From NCBI RefSeq assembly GCF_023650955.1, contig NZ_CP098039.1, positions 1,612,001 to 1,676,000 of the forward strand: DNA of 64,000 nt, in the 5' to 3' direction. The notes under the pieces were generated by a model that was not told the origin of the DNA, ran no database searches, and saw nothing but the letters and a program-made list of their open reading frames with translations. Source of the DNA: Thermosynechococcus sp. HN-54. GTDB taxonomy: Bacteria > Cyanobacteriota > Cyanobacteriia > Thermosynechococcales > Thermosynechococcaceae. A program made the position numbers and the translations under genes. Positions within the stretch are counted from its first letter, which is position 1, and every line of letters starts with the position of its first letter. Positions 9,801 through 18,965 of this stretch are shown here, piece after piece.

Positions 9801-9879
9801 CCAGATGTAACCCCGCAAAGGAAAGGGTTGCTTGGCGATAACTGAGAAAATTGCGCAACACCAATTGACGTGGAATCAT
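6868..9879 (-). CDS. sbcC: SbcC/Rad50-type DNA repair ATPase
   Basis: 1003 aa from ATG at 9879; an in-frame start 39 bp upstream adds residues not typical of the family. The N-terminus MIPRQLVLRNFLSYR leads into Walker A GANGAGKSS; long Gln/Leu-rich coiled coils flank the zinc hook CPLC near residue 510; the C-terminal lobe carries the SYSGGEAFR signature and Walker B FLIIDEGFGTQD. With SbcD it forms a Mre11-Rad50-like nuclease that opens hairpins and trims blocked DNA ends. No sbcD lies next to it here. The reading frame is intact through both coiled coils. Confidence 0.93.
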   Translation of the reverse strand: MIPRQLVLRNFLSYRQATLSFAGLHLACICGANGAGKSSLLEAIAWALWGQSRASREDDVIYYGEMEAQVTFEFSVQGQTYRVVRLRRREQHTVLELQIQRAAGYTSLTARSLRATQEKITQILRLDYATFVNSAYLRQGRADEFMAKRPSERKQLLASLLGLDQYETLAEAARDRARDYKAQISMLEQRLQTLADQLAQEPHLRAQQAAVSQQIQQQRQQVEQCQRRLQEQQAAYHIHQLQQRDYEHLQQQRDTLATTIARLEQQCRTLRQEQAAIQDLEARAPLLEAAVSQWQRLKTAEAQLQQCFGEYQRLRQERDRHQQSLEQQRQDLLRALHGLESQQQFLQEQCQQLAKLLNQEHQIVAAFEQLQRARAHLQAQEELQQRVFPLLQAKQRLELERQQQEERLRSRHDELRQLWQHLHQQVERQPALQEAVILITAQIETLEKQRVYQDHVRDKGLERRRFLEQLQARQREYERQINQLEQHLELLNQPGAICPLCQRPLDAEHHQTVLRRNAAEKEELLNQLWVIREQLAVTEREIQVLRREYLTVGYEISQLTQLFEQRGQLQQQLQSTQDLEPQLDRLAAEIQQIERRLANGHRETLGELQAIEAELARLNYDEKNLAIARGQVEKWRWAETKEQELRQAQRQYCQIQEQLPTLMAQQENLQRHLNALETTSPLAQTLATIDQQLAALAYDPDRHAQIQAQLAALEPDYEAYQTLQRGRSRQPQLRQDLQHLEETLRQQQEQLQTLSQKLATLEETARTANRLAADLNQRQQELLTQQQSLETNLAHHGKLTAELEHLQRLGQEYKEGQQTLAHLRHQYRLYCELAQAMGKNGIPAMLIETVLPHLEAETNHILGRLSNHQLHVQFITQRSRRRSGTDTKPIETLDILIADCQGTRPYESYSGGEAFRINFALRLALARLLAQRSGSDVQFLIIDEGFGTQDAQGCERLIAALNAIAPEFHCILAITHVPALKEAFQTRIEVTKVAGASQLNIIT

Positions 9880-9980
9880 TCGCGCTGGTCGAGGGCACCA
9901 TACCCTTGATGGTTGCACAGTTTAGGGCATTCTCTAGCGAAGAATGCGTCACTCCTGAGAGTCTGCCTAAAATTAAGATC

Positions 9981-10590
9981 ATGATCACGACCACTTGCCA
10001 ACCCACTCCAACCCCCCAACCAGTGCGATTTACGGTGCAGGACTATCACCGTTTACTGGAACTTGGGTTTCTGAGGGAAGATGACCACATTGAGCTAATT
10101 CGGGGGGAACTGGTGCGAATGGCGGCCAAGGGAACAGCGCACGAAAGCTGTCTGCGGTGATTGTTGCGAATTTTACCGAAGATTGTGGGCGATCGCGCCA
10201 CGCTTCAGTGCCAGTTGCCTATTACGATTGCCTTTGATAGTGAGCCAGAACCCGATGTGGCGATCGTCAAAAATCGAGAAGATGACTATGCCTCAGCCTA
10301 TCCGACGTCTGCCGACGCGCTCCTTGTGATAAAAGTGGCGAATTCGTCCCTAGAGTACGATCGCACAGTGAAACTATACGCTTGATGCTGAAGCCAAGAT
10401 TCCCCATTACTGGCTGTTCAATGTCAGCGATCGCACGCTGGAAGTCTATAGCGAACCTGCTGAAATTACACCGCGGCAGGTTAGCTACCTCAGCAAAAGA
10501 ATTATTCCAACCAAGGGCGTTGTGCAACTGCCGCAGTTCCCTGAACAAGTGCTTGAGCTTGCTTCTATTTTCCCAAATAGTTCACAATGA
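9981..10590 (+). pseudogene. Decayed Uma2-family (DUF820) endonuclease-like gene
   Basis: From ATG 9981 the frame reads a normal Uma2 N-terminus (RFTVQDYHRLLELGF, DDHIELIRGELV), then meets TGA at 10158, resumes in the same frame with LLRILPKIVGDRATLQCQLP and EPEPDVAIVK, and stops at 10383. The family C-terminus (AEAKIPHYWLFNV, LEVYSEP) continues in another frame from 10384 to TGA at 10588, so there is also a frameshift. The usual catalytic VIEVA is VIKVA here, replacing the metal-binding Glu. One nonsense codon, one frameshift and one active-site loss make it a clear pseudogene unless the window carries sequencing errors. Confidence 0.9.
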
Positions 10591-10813
10591 TCAGCAGGCC
10601 AACTAAGGTTTGACACTCTTGGGCTTTTCCGCCTCTCACCGAAGCGACTGTTGTGAGCATATTCAATTCTTGCAAAAAGTGCCGTAAGTTTGATTAGCGT
10701 CATTTTCTGAAGGATAGAGCATCTATGGCTCTTTTCTTAAATATGGGATACATCAATGGTGACGAAAACCTCTTCATAATGGATTTTGCAGTGTTGAGTC
10801 TGTGCTACACCTG

Positions 10814-10829
10814 TGAAAAGGGCTGTAAA
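10814..10829 (+). promoter_or_regulatory. TGAAAA-GGGC-TGTAAA motif, copy 1 upstream of cyAbrB
   Basis: TGAAAA, GGGC, TGTAAA, with the two half-sites 10 bp apart. A TATACT box follows about 18 bp after the second half-site, so this copy could overlap the -35 position. HLR1/RpaB-like geometry; the protein that binds it is not known from the sequence. Confidence 0.45.
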
Positions 10830-10887
10830 AGAGGTGGCGTACTTTACTATACTAGCCCTCACCTTTTTTGAGCCTCTTGCGTTCCTG

Positions 10888-10903
10888 TGAAAAGGGGTGT
10901 AAA
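10888..10903 (+). promoter_or_regulatory. TGAAAA-GGGG-TGTAAA motif, copy 2 upstream of cyAbrB
   Basis: Second direct copy, 74 bp after the first, with one change in the spacer (GGGG for GGGC). It lies 186 bp before the cyAbrB start. No clear -10 box follows at the spacing seen for copy 1. Confidence 0.4.
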
Positions 10904-11088
10904 CGTAACTCTCTTAAAGGAAATGTAAAACCCTGATCCAAGGGAGATCGCAACTTGAATTCTGAAAAAAATTATGGTTTGCTAAAGATAGACACTCATT
11001 CATTACGAGTTCGCTGTCAGGCTTTGGCACTCTTTGATTGAATCGCCAATGAATAGACAGTATTTGATCATTGAAAAGGTAGGTTAAA

Positions 11089-11490
11089 ATGGGACGCAAA
11101 CAAGTAGAACCCTTGACAGGTGCTGCTTTATTAGAGAAGTACAAACAACTGGAACACCTCAGCCATGAGGAAAAAGCAAAGGCCTGTGGCTACTATACGG
11201 TCACCCAAAGTGGTAAGGAGCGCATCAGCAAACTGAAGTTTAATAAGGCACTTCTTGAAGCCTTGGGTATGAATATTGATACTAAGTCAGGACGTGGTGG
11301 CAGCCGAGGCGGTCGCAGTGCCAGTTATCGAATTACGGTACAAGCCAATGGCAATTTGCTCATTGGTTCAGCCTATACCAAGCAAATGAATCTCAAGCCG
11401 GGGGATGAGTTTGAAATTACCCTTGGCCGTAAGCACATCCACCTTAAACAAGTGAGCAGCAACGGTCAACCCACCGACGATGAAGATTAA
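11089..11490 (+). CDS. AbrB-like transcriptional regulator (cyAbrB family)
   Basis: 133 aa. The start MGRKQVEPLTGAALLEKYKQL and the phrase ACGYYTVTQSGKERI are typical of the cyanobacterial cyAbrB group; the C-terminal part (about 80-125: YRITVQANGNLLIGSAYTKQ, LKPGDEFEITLGRK) is the swapped-hairpin AbrB DNA-binding fold. Cyanobacterial AbrB proteins act as broad regulators of carbon and nitrogen genes. The C-terminus is acidic (DDED). The gene stands alone after a long regulatory gap and faces the convergent 5-oxoprolinase gene 28 bp away. Whether it is cyAbrB1 or cyAbrB2 cannot be settled here. Confidence 0.9.
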   Translation: MGRKQVEPLTGAALLEKYKQLEHLSHEEKAKACGYYTVTQSGKERISKLKFNKALLEALGMNIDTKSGRGGSRGGRSASYRITVQANGNLLIGSAYTKQMNLKPGDEFEITLGRKHIHLKQVSSNGQPTDDED

Positions 11491-11518
11491 TTTGATTTGA
11501 TATATCTAATCTGAGAGA

Positions 11519-14500
11519 TTAAGGTACCCCAAATCCACCACCACCAGGGGTACAAATGCGCAGGCGATCGCCCGCTTGGACATTGATTGTGGCGGTTCCT
11601 GCCAAGGGATGGGGGATTTGGCCGAGTTTCAGCCATTGATTTTCACCCACCGCACCACACTCACCACCAGCAAGGCCAAAAGGGGGGATTTTCCGCGACT
11701 GGCTGAGGAGGCTGACGGTCATGGGTTCACGAAACTCAAGGACACGAATTGCCCCATCTCCCCCCGCTTGCTGCCCTTTGCCCCCACTGCCCCGTCGACG
11801 GCAAAACTCCCAAACAATCACGGGGTAGCGGTTTTCGAGCACTTCGACATCGGTGAGCCGAGAGTTGGTCATGTGGGTTTGGACGGTACTGGCTCCCGCA
11901 AAGGTGGCTCCTGCCCCAGCGCCACCACAGATGGTTTCGTAGTATTGATAGCGATCGCTCCCAAAGCTGAGGTTATTCATCGTTCCCTGAGCCGCCGCCA
12001 TAATGCCGAGGGCACCGTAGAGGGCATTGGTCAGGGTTTGCGAGGTTTCGACATTGCCAGCGACAACCGCCGCCGGGAACTGAGGGTTTAACAGTGAGCC
12101 TTCCGGCACCCGCAGCTCAATGGGACGCAAACAGCCCGCATTCAGGGGAATGTCCTCTTGCACGAGGGTTCGGAAGACATACAGCACAGCCGCCTTAGTA
12201 ATGGCAAGGGGAGCATTGAAATTATCATTCGTTTGCTGGGAGGTGCCCTCAAAGTCGAGGCAAGCGGTACCGTCGTTGCTATCAATGGTAATTTGCACCT
12301 GAATTTGGCTGCCGTTGTCCATGGCAACCCAAAAGTGTCCCCCTTGGAGCGATCGCAGGCATTGGCGCACACACTCAGCGGCATTGGCTTGGCTAAATTC
12401 CATGTAGGCAGCGACAACCTCGCGACCATAGCGATCGCACAGGGTGATCAGTTCTTGTACCCCCCGCTGATTGGCGGCTATTTGGGCTTGCAGATCCGCC
12501 AGATTCTGCTCAGGATAGCGAGCCGGCCAAGGGGCTTGGGTTAACAGTTGATCAATGGCCGCCTCTTGAAACTCTCCCCCATCCACCAGCAGCACATTAT
12601 CAAAGAGAATTCCCTCTTGACGGACATCGGTACTATTGGCCGGCATTGATCCGGGACTGATCCCCCCAATGTCAGCATGGTGCCCCCGTGAGGCAACAAA
12701 GAAGGCGGGTTGGGCTTCCCCCTTGAGAAACACGGGGGTAATCACGGTAATATCCGGCAGATGGGTGCCACCGCGATAGGGGTTATTCGTGGCAAAGACT
12801 TGACCCGCCCGGAGGGTGCGACCTTTCTCGGCCAGTAGTGCCTTGACACTTTCGCTCATTGACCCCAAATGGACGGGGATATGGGGGGCATTGGCCACTA
12901 GGTTGCCGGCCGCATCAAACAGGGCACAGGAAAAATCCAAGCGCTCCTTAATGTTCACTGAAGCACTGGTCTGCTGGAGCCTTACCCCCATCTGCTCAGC
13001 AATGGCGCGAAATAACTGCTGAAAAATGGCAAGCTGCACTGGATCCGCAACGGTGGCGGCAATCTGCTTTGATGGTTTCGAGGATTCCTGAAGGGGACGC
13101 AACCACAGTCCCCCTTGATCATCCACTTCTGCCTGCCAGCCCGCCTCAACCACATTGGTGCCCGTAGCATCTAAGATTAAAGCCACCCCTTCAATGACGT
13201 GATGAGCCGGCAGGCGATCGCGCGCATAGACCGGCGCCTTGTGCCATTGGCCTTTGCTGTAAACCGGTACATGGGCAAGGGGCGTGAGTTCTGCGGCGGC
13301 ATGGGGTATCGTGACCGCTGGAACCGCCTGAACAGCAACGGCTTCAACCGCGATTTGACCGATGCGGAGCGATCGCCCCCCTATAGTAAACCCATAGCGA
13401 TCGCGATGCGCCTGAGCAAAGAACGCTGCCATCGTTTCCTGATCCGCCCAAGGCACCCACAGCGTCGTATCTGTACCGATATAGCCCAAGCCAACACGCA
13501 CCTGACTTTGAATTTGCCAGCGATCAATCCCTTGGGCAACCAGTTCAGCCACCGCTTGCTCTTTTAGGTGCTCAATTTGCCCTTGCAGGTCAGCCAGAAC
13601 CTCGGCGATCAAAGGTTGTTCAATGGTTTGCTCCTTCAGTACCCGCAACTCCGCCTGACCAATGCCGTAGGCCGAGAGCACCCCCGCATAGGGATGGAGA
13701 TACACCTGGGGCATTCCCAGCACCTCGGCAATTAAACAGGCATGCTGCCCGCCAGCACCGCCAAAACAGCAGAGGGTGTACTCGCGCACATCGTGCCCCT
13801 GCTCAAGAGAAATTTTCTTAATCGCCTGTGCCATCGTATTCACGGCAACCGCAATAAAGCCAGCCGCCACGTCGGCAATACTGCGGGCATCCCCTGTGCT
13901 CTCGTAGATCTCTTGGCGCAGTTGGCCAAATTTCTGTTCCACAATCTGGCGATCTAAGGGTTGTTGACCATCGGCACCAAAGACAGCGGGGAAGTAGGCC
14001 GGCTGAATTTTTCCTAGGAGGAGATTGGCATCGGTCACCGTGAGAGGTCCGCCACGACGATAGGCGGCAGGTCCAGGATTGGCACCGGCAGAGTCTGGCC
14101 CCACTTGGTAGCACCCCTGATCAAATCGCAAAATCGAGCCACCGCCGGCAGCGACGGTATGCACGGCTAAGAGGGGCGATCGCAACCGCACACCGGCAAT
14201 CGTCGTTTCCTGCCACCGCTCATACTCTGGCCAAGGAGCATCGGAATTGTGACGATAGTGGCAGACATCCGTGGAGGTGCCCCCCATGTCTAGACCAATT
14301 AGCCGCTCAATCCCTGCGGCTAAAGCAGTGCGCACCACCCCTACCATCCCCCCGGCAGGTCCGGAGAGGAGACTATCCTTACCGCGAAAGCAGGAAGCCG
14401 CCACCACACCGCCATTCGACTGCATACAGTACAGGGGGATTTCCCCTAGCTCCGCCTGCACTCCCTGAAGATAGCGATGGAGCACGGGGGACAAATAGGC

Positions 14501-15148
14501 ATCCACAACGGTGGTATCACCGCGGCTCACCAGTTTGATCAGACCACTCACTTCATGGGAAACGGACACTTGGGTAAAGCCCATCTCCCTTGCCAAGGCC
14601 GCCACCTGTTGTTCATGGTCAGGGTAACGGTAGCCATGCACGAGGACAATGGCACAGCTACGGATGCCTTGGGTATACACCGCTGCCAATTGCGGCTTCA
14701 GCGCCTCTAAATCAAGGGGAACCAGAATTTCTCCTTGGGCACTCACCCGCTCTTTGACTTCAATGATATGGCTGTAGAGGGGTGGCGGTTGCTGAATCGC
14801 TAAGGCAAAGAGATCCGGGCGGTTTTGGTAGCCAATGACGAGGGCATCCCCAAAGCCTTGGGTGATGAGGAGAACCGTTGGGTCGCCTTTGCGTTCCAAA
14901 AGGGCATTGGTGGCCACCGTTGTCCCCAGTTTGACAATTTCAACGGCTTCGCTGGGAATGGGTGCATCGGGTGCCAATCCCATGAGGGTACGAATTCCTG
15001 CTACTGCCGCATCGCGATACTGCTCTGGATTCTCTGAGAGCAGCTTGTGCACCACCATGCGACCATCAGGACGGCGGGCGACGATATCGGTAAACGTGCC
15101 ACCGCGATCGATCCAAAATTGCCATTTACCTTGGATCTCACTCTGCAT
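11519..15148 (-). CDS. oplAH: 5-oxoprolinase (HyuA-HyuB fused), ATP-dependent
   Basis: 1209 aa, the usual length of the fused enzyme. The N-terminal HyuA half begins with [18 protein letters not shown] and holds the actin-like ATPase signature [11 protein letters not shown] near residue 286; the HyuB half (from about 700) contains [29 protein letters not shown] and the Gly-rich end. It opens 5-oxo-L-proline to L-glutamate with ATP, completing glutathione turnover. It follows cphA on the same strand after 42 bp, so glutamate release here may be co-expressed with cyanophycin metabolism (inference). Hydantoinase/acetone carboxylase relatives are separate proteins, so the fusion favours 5-oxoprolinase. 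Confidence 0.93.
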   Translation of the reverse strand: MQSEIQGKWQFWIDRGGTFTDIVARRPDGRMVVHKLLSENPEQYRDAAVAGIRTLMGLAPDAPIPSEAVEIVKLGTTVATNALLERKGDPTVLLITQGFGDALVIGYQNRPDLFALAIQQPPPLYSHIIEVKERVSAQGEILVPLDLEALKPQLAAVYTQGIRSCAIVLVHGYRYPDHEQQVAALAREMGFTQVSVSHEVSGLIKLVSRGDTTVVDAYLSPVLHRYLQGVQAELGEIPLYCMQSNGGVVAASCFRGKDSLLSGPAGGMVGVVRTALAAGIERLIGLDMGGTSTDVCHYRHNSDAPWPEYERWQETTIAGVRLRSPLLAVHTVAAGGGSILRFDQGCYQVGPDSAGANPGPAAYRRGGPLTVTDANLLLGKIQPAYFPAVFGADGQQPLDRQIVEQKFGQLRQEIYESTGDARSIADVAAGFIAVAVNTMAQAIKKISLEQGHDVREYTLCCFGGAGGQHACLIAEVLGMPQVYLHPYAGVLSAYGIGQAELRVLKEQTIEQPLIAEVLADLQGQIEHLKEQAVAELVAQGIDRWQIQSQVRVGLGYIGTDTTLWVPWADQETMAAFFAQAHRDRYGFTIGGRSLRIGQIAVEAVAVQAVPAVTIPHAAAELTPLAHVPVYSKGQWHKAPVYARDRLPAHHVIEGVALILDATGTNVVEAGWQAEVDDQGGLWLRPLQESSKPSKQIAATVADPVQLAIFQQLFRAIAEQMGVRLQQTSASVNIKERLDFSCALFDAAGNLVANAPHIPVHLGSMSESVKALLAEKGRTLRAGQVFATNNPYRGGTHLPDITVITPVFLKGEAQPAFFVASRGHHADIGGISPGSMPANSTDVRQEGILFDNVLLVDGGEFQEAAIDQLLTQAPWPARYPEQNLADLQAQIAANQRGVQELITLCDRYGREVVAAYMEFSQANAAECVRQCLRSLQGGHFWVAMDNGSQIQVQITIDSNDGTACLDFEGTSQQTNDNFNAPLAITKAAVLYVFRTLVQEDIPLNAGCLRPIELRVPEGSLLNPQFPAAVVAGNVETSQTLTNALYGALGIMAAAQGTMNNLSFGSDRYQYYETICGGAGAGATFAGASTVQTHMTNSRLTDVEVLENRYPVIVWEFCRRRGSGGKGQQAGGDGAIRVLEFREPMTVSLLSQSRKIPPFGLAGGECGAVGENQWLKLGQIPHPLAGTATINVQAGDRLRICTPGGGGFGVP

Positions 15149-15190
15149 TGATAGCCACTTTATCAGTGTTGGCAGTGGTCTAGGGATTAC

Positions 15191-17881
15191 TTAGTGAGAG
15201 ATGGAGGGGTTGAGATCACCACTGGTCGGCATTCCCTCACTGTGAAAGCCATTGGTTGTTTCCCCTTGCAGCCGTTGATGATGCTGGCGAATCAGTTGAA
15301 TCGTGCGGCTCACGTCAGCGGGGAAAATCACCACCAAGGAGCCTTGGGGAGCACGATCAAGAGCAAATTGAATCGCAGCCACCTCGTCATGGATGATGTC
15401 GTACTGCCGTTGGACACTGTGGTGATGTATCCCCCGTTCAATCCAATAGGCGGCATCGCCGCGAGGCCGGCCGCGGGTATCATCGTCTTCTTTGATAATG
15501 ATCCAGTCAAAGATTTTCGCCGAGAGTTCTCCTAGTTGCTCCAAGTCTTGATCGCGGCGATCGCCCGGCCCACCGACGACACCAATGCGCTGCCCCGGCC
15601 ATTTTTGGACAAATTCACCAATGGCCTCATATCCTGCCGGATTGTGGGCATAGTCCACCAAGACACTAAATTGCCCCAAATCAAAGAGGTTCATCCGACC
15701 GGGGGTTTGTTCTACGGAGGTGCGGAATGTCCTTAAGGCAGCGCGAATATGCTCAATACTGATGCCGTGGGCAAAGGCGGCTAGACTGGCAGCGAGGGCA
15801 TTGGCAATCATAAAGCTAGCGCGACCGCCAAGGGTAATGGGCACATTTTCTGCCTGTTCAATCCGTAGGGTCCAGTCCCCTTTCAAAATGGAGAGATAGC
15901 CATTTTCATAAACAGCGGCGAGTCCCCCCTGCTGAATGTGCTGTCGAATGAGTGGATTGTGGGGGTTCATCGAGAAATAGGCCACTTGGGCTTTGACTTG
16001 GCGTGCCATTCCCGCCACTAGGGGGTCATCGGCATTCAACACCGCATAGCCATTCGGCCAAGCGGATTCCACCACCACGGCCTTCAAATCGGCTAATTGT
16101 TCAACAGTGTCAATATCGCCAAGGCCAAGGTGGTCAGCCTGCACATTGAGCACCACCCCGACATCACAGTGGTCAAAGCCCAAGCCGGAGCGGAGAATAC
16201 CACCGCGTGCTGTTTCTAGGACAGCAATTTCAACCGTGGGGTCTTGCAGGATCAGTTGGGCACTTTGGGGGCCGGTGGTGTCTCCTTTTTCCACCAAATA
16301 GTCACCAATGTAGATGCCGTCTGTGGTGGTGTAGCCAACAGTTTGCCCCGTTTGTTTGCAGATATGGGCAATGAGGCGGGTGGTCGTTGTTTTACCATTG
16401 GTACCCGTAATCGCAAAGATGGGGATGCGGCAGGGGGTTCCCGGTGGAAAGAGCATATTCAACACCGGTTCAGCGACATTGCGGGCAATTCCTTGGCTGG
16501 GGTTCGTGTGCATGCGAAAGCCGGGAGCAGCATTGACCTCGACAATCACACCGCCAACTTTAGGCAGGGGCTGACTAATATCGGGGCTGACAACGTCAAT
16601 CCCCGCAATATCGAGACCAATGATCCGAGCCGCTCGCTGGCAAATCCAAACATTTTCGGGGTGAATTTCATCGGTGCGATCGACGGCAATGCCACCGGTA
16701 CTCAGGTTCGCCGTGGCGCGCAGATAGCAAATTTCCCCCGGCTGCAAGACCGTATTCAGGGTATAGCCCTGTTTTTCCAAGAGTGTCCAAGTGTCGTGAT
16801 TGACCTCAATGCGGGTGAGGATATTATCGTGACCATCTCCCCGCTGCGGGTCTTGGTTGGTTTTCTCAATGAGTTCTTCGATGGTGGAGCGGCCATCGCC
16901 AATGACATGGGCTGGTACCCGTTCAGCCACAGCAACTACTTTGCCATTGACCACTAGGACCCGAAAGTCGCGACCCGCATGATAGCGTTCGACAATCACT
17001 GATTTGGAGACGCTGCTGGCAATTTCAAAGGCTTCTTCGGCTTCTTCTAGGCTGTTGATGTCAATCGTAATCCCCCGACCGTGGTTGCCGTTGAGGGGTT
17101 TAATGACAATCGGGTAGCCACCGATGTCTTCAATGGCTTCGGGGAGGTCTTCAATGTAGCGGACGACGGTTCCCTTGGGCACAGGAATTCCGGCATCCTG
17201 AAGCAGTCGCTTTGCGCCTTCTTTGTCCCCTGCCAGTTCAACGGCCAAGATGCCACTGCGATCGCTTAAGGTGGCTTGCATGCGATGACTGCGGGCACCA
17301 TAACCCAATTGAATAATCGAGCGACTGCTCAACTCAAACCAAGGAATATTACGGGCTTCCGCCTCGCGGACAATCGCTTCCGTACTCGGGCCTAGGGAGG
17401 CTTTGGCTTTCAACTCGCGGAGATCGGCGAGATCCTGATCCAGTTCGCGCTGGGGATAGGTGCCCGTATCAATAATGCTCTGGCACAGTCGTACCGCTGC
17501 GCGGCCGGCATAGCGACCCGCTTCTTCCACTTGGTATTCATAGACTACTTGATACACCCCCGGCGTTGAGGTCTCGCGGGTGCGGCCAAAACCAACGGGC
17601 ATGCCTGCTAGTTCTTGCAGTTCAAGGGCGACATGCTCAACCACATGACCAAGGTAGGTGCCTTCGCGAAGGCGGGTGAGAAAGCCCCCTTCATAGTCAA
17701 GGGAACAGAAATGATTGTAGAGACTGGGTAAAACCCGCACCAAGCCATCCACAAAGCCGGGAATCTGATTGGAGGGGGTGTTGGCCACCTCTTCTAGATC
17801 TAAACGCATGACAATCAGCTTATGACGCCGAATGCTCCAGTAATTGGGACCCCGCAGCGTTTGTAATTTGAGAATCTTCAT
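15191..17881 (-). CDS. cphA: Cyanophycin synthetase
   Basis: 896 aa. Three parts are visible: an N-terminal domain starting MKILKLQTLRGPNYWSIRRHK (1-160), an ATP-grasp domain (about 220-480, GGYPIVIKPLNGNHGRGIT), and a Mur-ligase-like domain with P-loop GTNGKTTTT near residue 495 and LVDYAHNPAGYEA. It adds Asp to the backbone and Arg to the side chain of cyanophycin using two ATP per unit. Length and order match cyanobacterial CphA. It lies 93 bp after cphB and 42 bp before oplAH on the same strand, suggesting one transcription unit. Confidence 0.97.
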   Translation of the reverse strand: MKILKLQTLRGPNYWSIRRHKLIVMRLDLEEVANTPSNQIPGFVDGLVRVLPSLYNHFCSLDYEGGFLTRLREGTYLGHVVEHVALELQELAGMPVGFGRTRETSTPGVYQVVYEYQVEEAGRYAGRAAVRLCQSIIDTGTYPQRELDQDLADLRELKAKASLGPSTEAIVREAEARNIPWFELSSRSIIQLGYGARSHRMQATLSDRSGILAVELAGDKEGAKRLLQDAGIPVPKGTVVRYIEDLPEAIEDIGGYPIVIKPLNGNHGRGITIDINSLEEAEEAFEIASSVSKSVIVERYHAGRDFRVLVVNGKVVAVAERVPAHVIGDGRSTIEELIEKTNQDPQRGDGHDNILTRIEVNHDTWTLLEKQGYTLNTVLQPGEICYLRATANLSTGGIAVDRTDEIHPENVWICQRAARIIGLDIAGIDVVSPDISQPLPKVGGVIVEVNAAPGFRMHTNPSQGIARNVAEPVLNMLFPPGTPCRIPIFAITGTNGKTTTTRLIAHICKQTGQTVGYTTTDGIYIGDYLVEKGDTTGPQSAQLILQDPTVEIAVLETARGGILRSGLGFDHCDVGVVLNVQADHLGLGDIDTVEQLADLKAVVVESAWPNGYAVLNADDPLVAGMARQVKAQVAYFSMNPHNPLIRQHIQQGGLAAVYENGYLSILKGDWTLRIEQAENVPITLGGRASFMIANALAASLAAFAHGISIEHIRAALRTFRTSVEQTPGRMNLFDLGQFSVLVDYAHNPAGYEAIGEFVQKWPGQRIGVVGGPGDRRDQDLEQLGELSAKIFDWIIIKEDDDTRGRPRGDAAYWIERGIHHHSVQRQYDIIHDEVAAIQFALDRAPQGSLVVIFPADVSRTIQLIRQHHQRLQGETTNGFHSEGMPTSGDLNPSISH

Positions 17882-17974
17882 AGAAGAGTGGCTTTTTTAA
17901 GGACAGCTTACCATTTTTAGTTTTGAGGCGAGTGACGCAATAAACTGTATCTTAAGCAACACTTTCCTGAAAAC

Positions 17975-18841
17975 TTAATTGAGAGGAGGCAACATACATT
18001 TATGCTGCACTTGATGGGTGCGGAGATTGTAACAGTCACCATCACTGAGGATGTGCAGGCGCAAGTTGTAGATACTCAAGGGTTCGTTGACATCCACATG
18101 GGCATAATTCGTGTAGCTGACATCCCGCGGATCGACAATGGTGACAGAGCCACGACCAAGAACCCGCAGGGTGCCATCGGCTTCAAACATGGCGCAAGTA
18201 TCCTCGTCAATACCGACCCCTAGCTTATCAGGGTGACCGGAAATGGCACTAATGAGGCGAGCTAAACGATTGCGATTGTGGAAGTGCTGATCTACTATAA
18301 TGTCTGGTAAAATGCCTAAGCCTGTGGCCAAGTCCACTAAAGAGCGGTTTGGGGCTTCATTACTGCCCCCACTAGCAATCATGCACTCTCCCATCACAGC
18401 AGCACCAGCACTCGTACCCCCAAGAATTGATTTGCCTTCCCAGACTTGATGGCGCAATTGGTATAGGAGGGGGGTTTCATCCAGCAGCGCCGACAAACGC
18501 AGTTGATCACCCCCAGACATAAAAATGCCAGTACAGCGACTCAAGCGAGCGAGCATTTCTTCCTGCTCAGCGTCAGCGCGATCGCCCACCAATAGAACGT
18601 CCACTTCGCGCACACCTATTTCGCGGAAAATATCGTGGTAGAGCCGCCCCATGGCATCGGGTTCACGGGAAGCAGAGGGAATGACCCCAATGACGGCATC
18701 CAAGCCACCAGAGCGCTGGCAAAAGGTGGTAAGAATTTGTCGCCCACGGACTTTGTCTTCCGCTCCCCCGATCGCCATCACTAAACCTTTGTGACCAGAA
18801 TGTTGATTGGTCGTTTTGGAAATGGGGTCTAATTGCAACAT
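17975..18841 (-). CDS. cphB: Cyanophycinase
   Basis: 288 aa from ATG at 18841 (MLQLDPISK); an in-frame start at 18943 would add 34 residues without family features. This peptidase S51 enzyme cuts cyanophycin to beta-Asp-Arg dipeptides. The nucleophile elbow GGTSAGAAVMG is near residue 140, with GIFMSGGDQLRLS before it and VDQHFHNRNRLARL after it, all typical. It is upstream of cphA in the same direction, so the degradative and synthetic genes are probably co-transcribed. I saw no clear NtcA site in the 120 bp ahead of it. Confidence 0.96.
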   Translation of the reverse strand: MLQLDPISKTTNQHSGHKGLVMAIGGAEDKVRGRQILTTFCQRSGGLDAVIGVIPSASREPDAMGRLYHDIFREIGVREVDVLLVGDRADAEQEEMLARLSRCTGIFMSGGDQLRLSALLDETPLLYQLRHQVWEGKSILGGTSAGAAVMGECMIASGGSNEAPNRSLVDLATGLGILPDIIVDQHFHNRNRLARLISAISGHPDKLGVGIDEDTCAMFEADGTLRVLGRGSVTIVDPRDVSYTNYAHVDVNEPLSIYNLRLHILSDGDCYNLRTHQVQHKCMLPPLN

Positions 18842-18965
18842 AGGGCTATGGTGAATGAAACGTTCAATCGGCAGACAGAATCGATGCATTTGGCAAGGGC
18901 GATGCCAATACCCCCCTATTGACACGGGGATTCTATACAGCATAATGCCAGATCAGGGAAATTTT

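Larger units (their letters stand above)
10591..11088 (+). other. 498-bp intergenic region upstream of cyAbrB
   Basis: No convincing open reading frame. It holds two direct copies of the TGAAAA-GGGC-TGTAA motif (10814, 10888), a TATACT hexamer at 10848-10853 placed about 18 bp after the first copy like a -10 box, and a weak hairpin AGAGC-7-GCTCT at 10716-10732 followed by TTTTCTT that might end transcription from the pseudogene side. From about 10905 the sequence becomes AT-rich and leads to AGGT just before the cyAbrB start. The leader would be long (over 200 nt) if the TATACT box is used. Confidence 0.5.

Noticed and set aside
11507-11521. TAATCT-GAG-AGATTA hairpin between cyAbrB and oplAH
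   Set aside because: Six AT-rich pairs with no T-run on either strand; too weak to call a terminator.
16244-16957. 237-aa open frame on the plus strand
   Set aside because: Antisense shadow of cphA.
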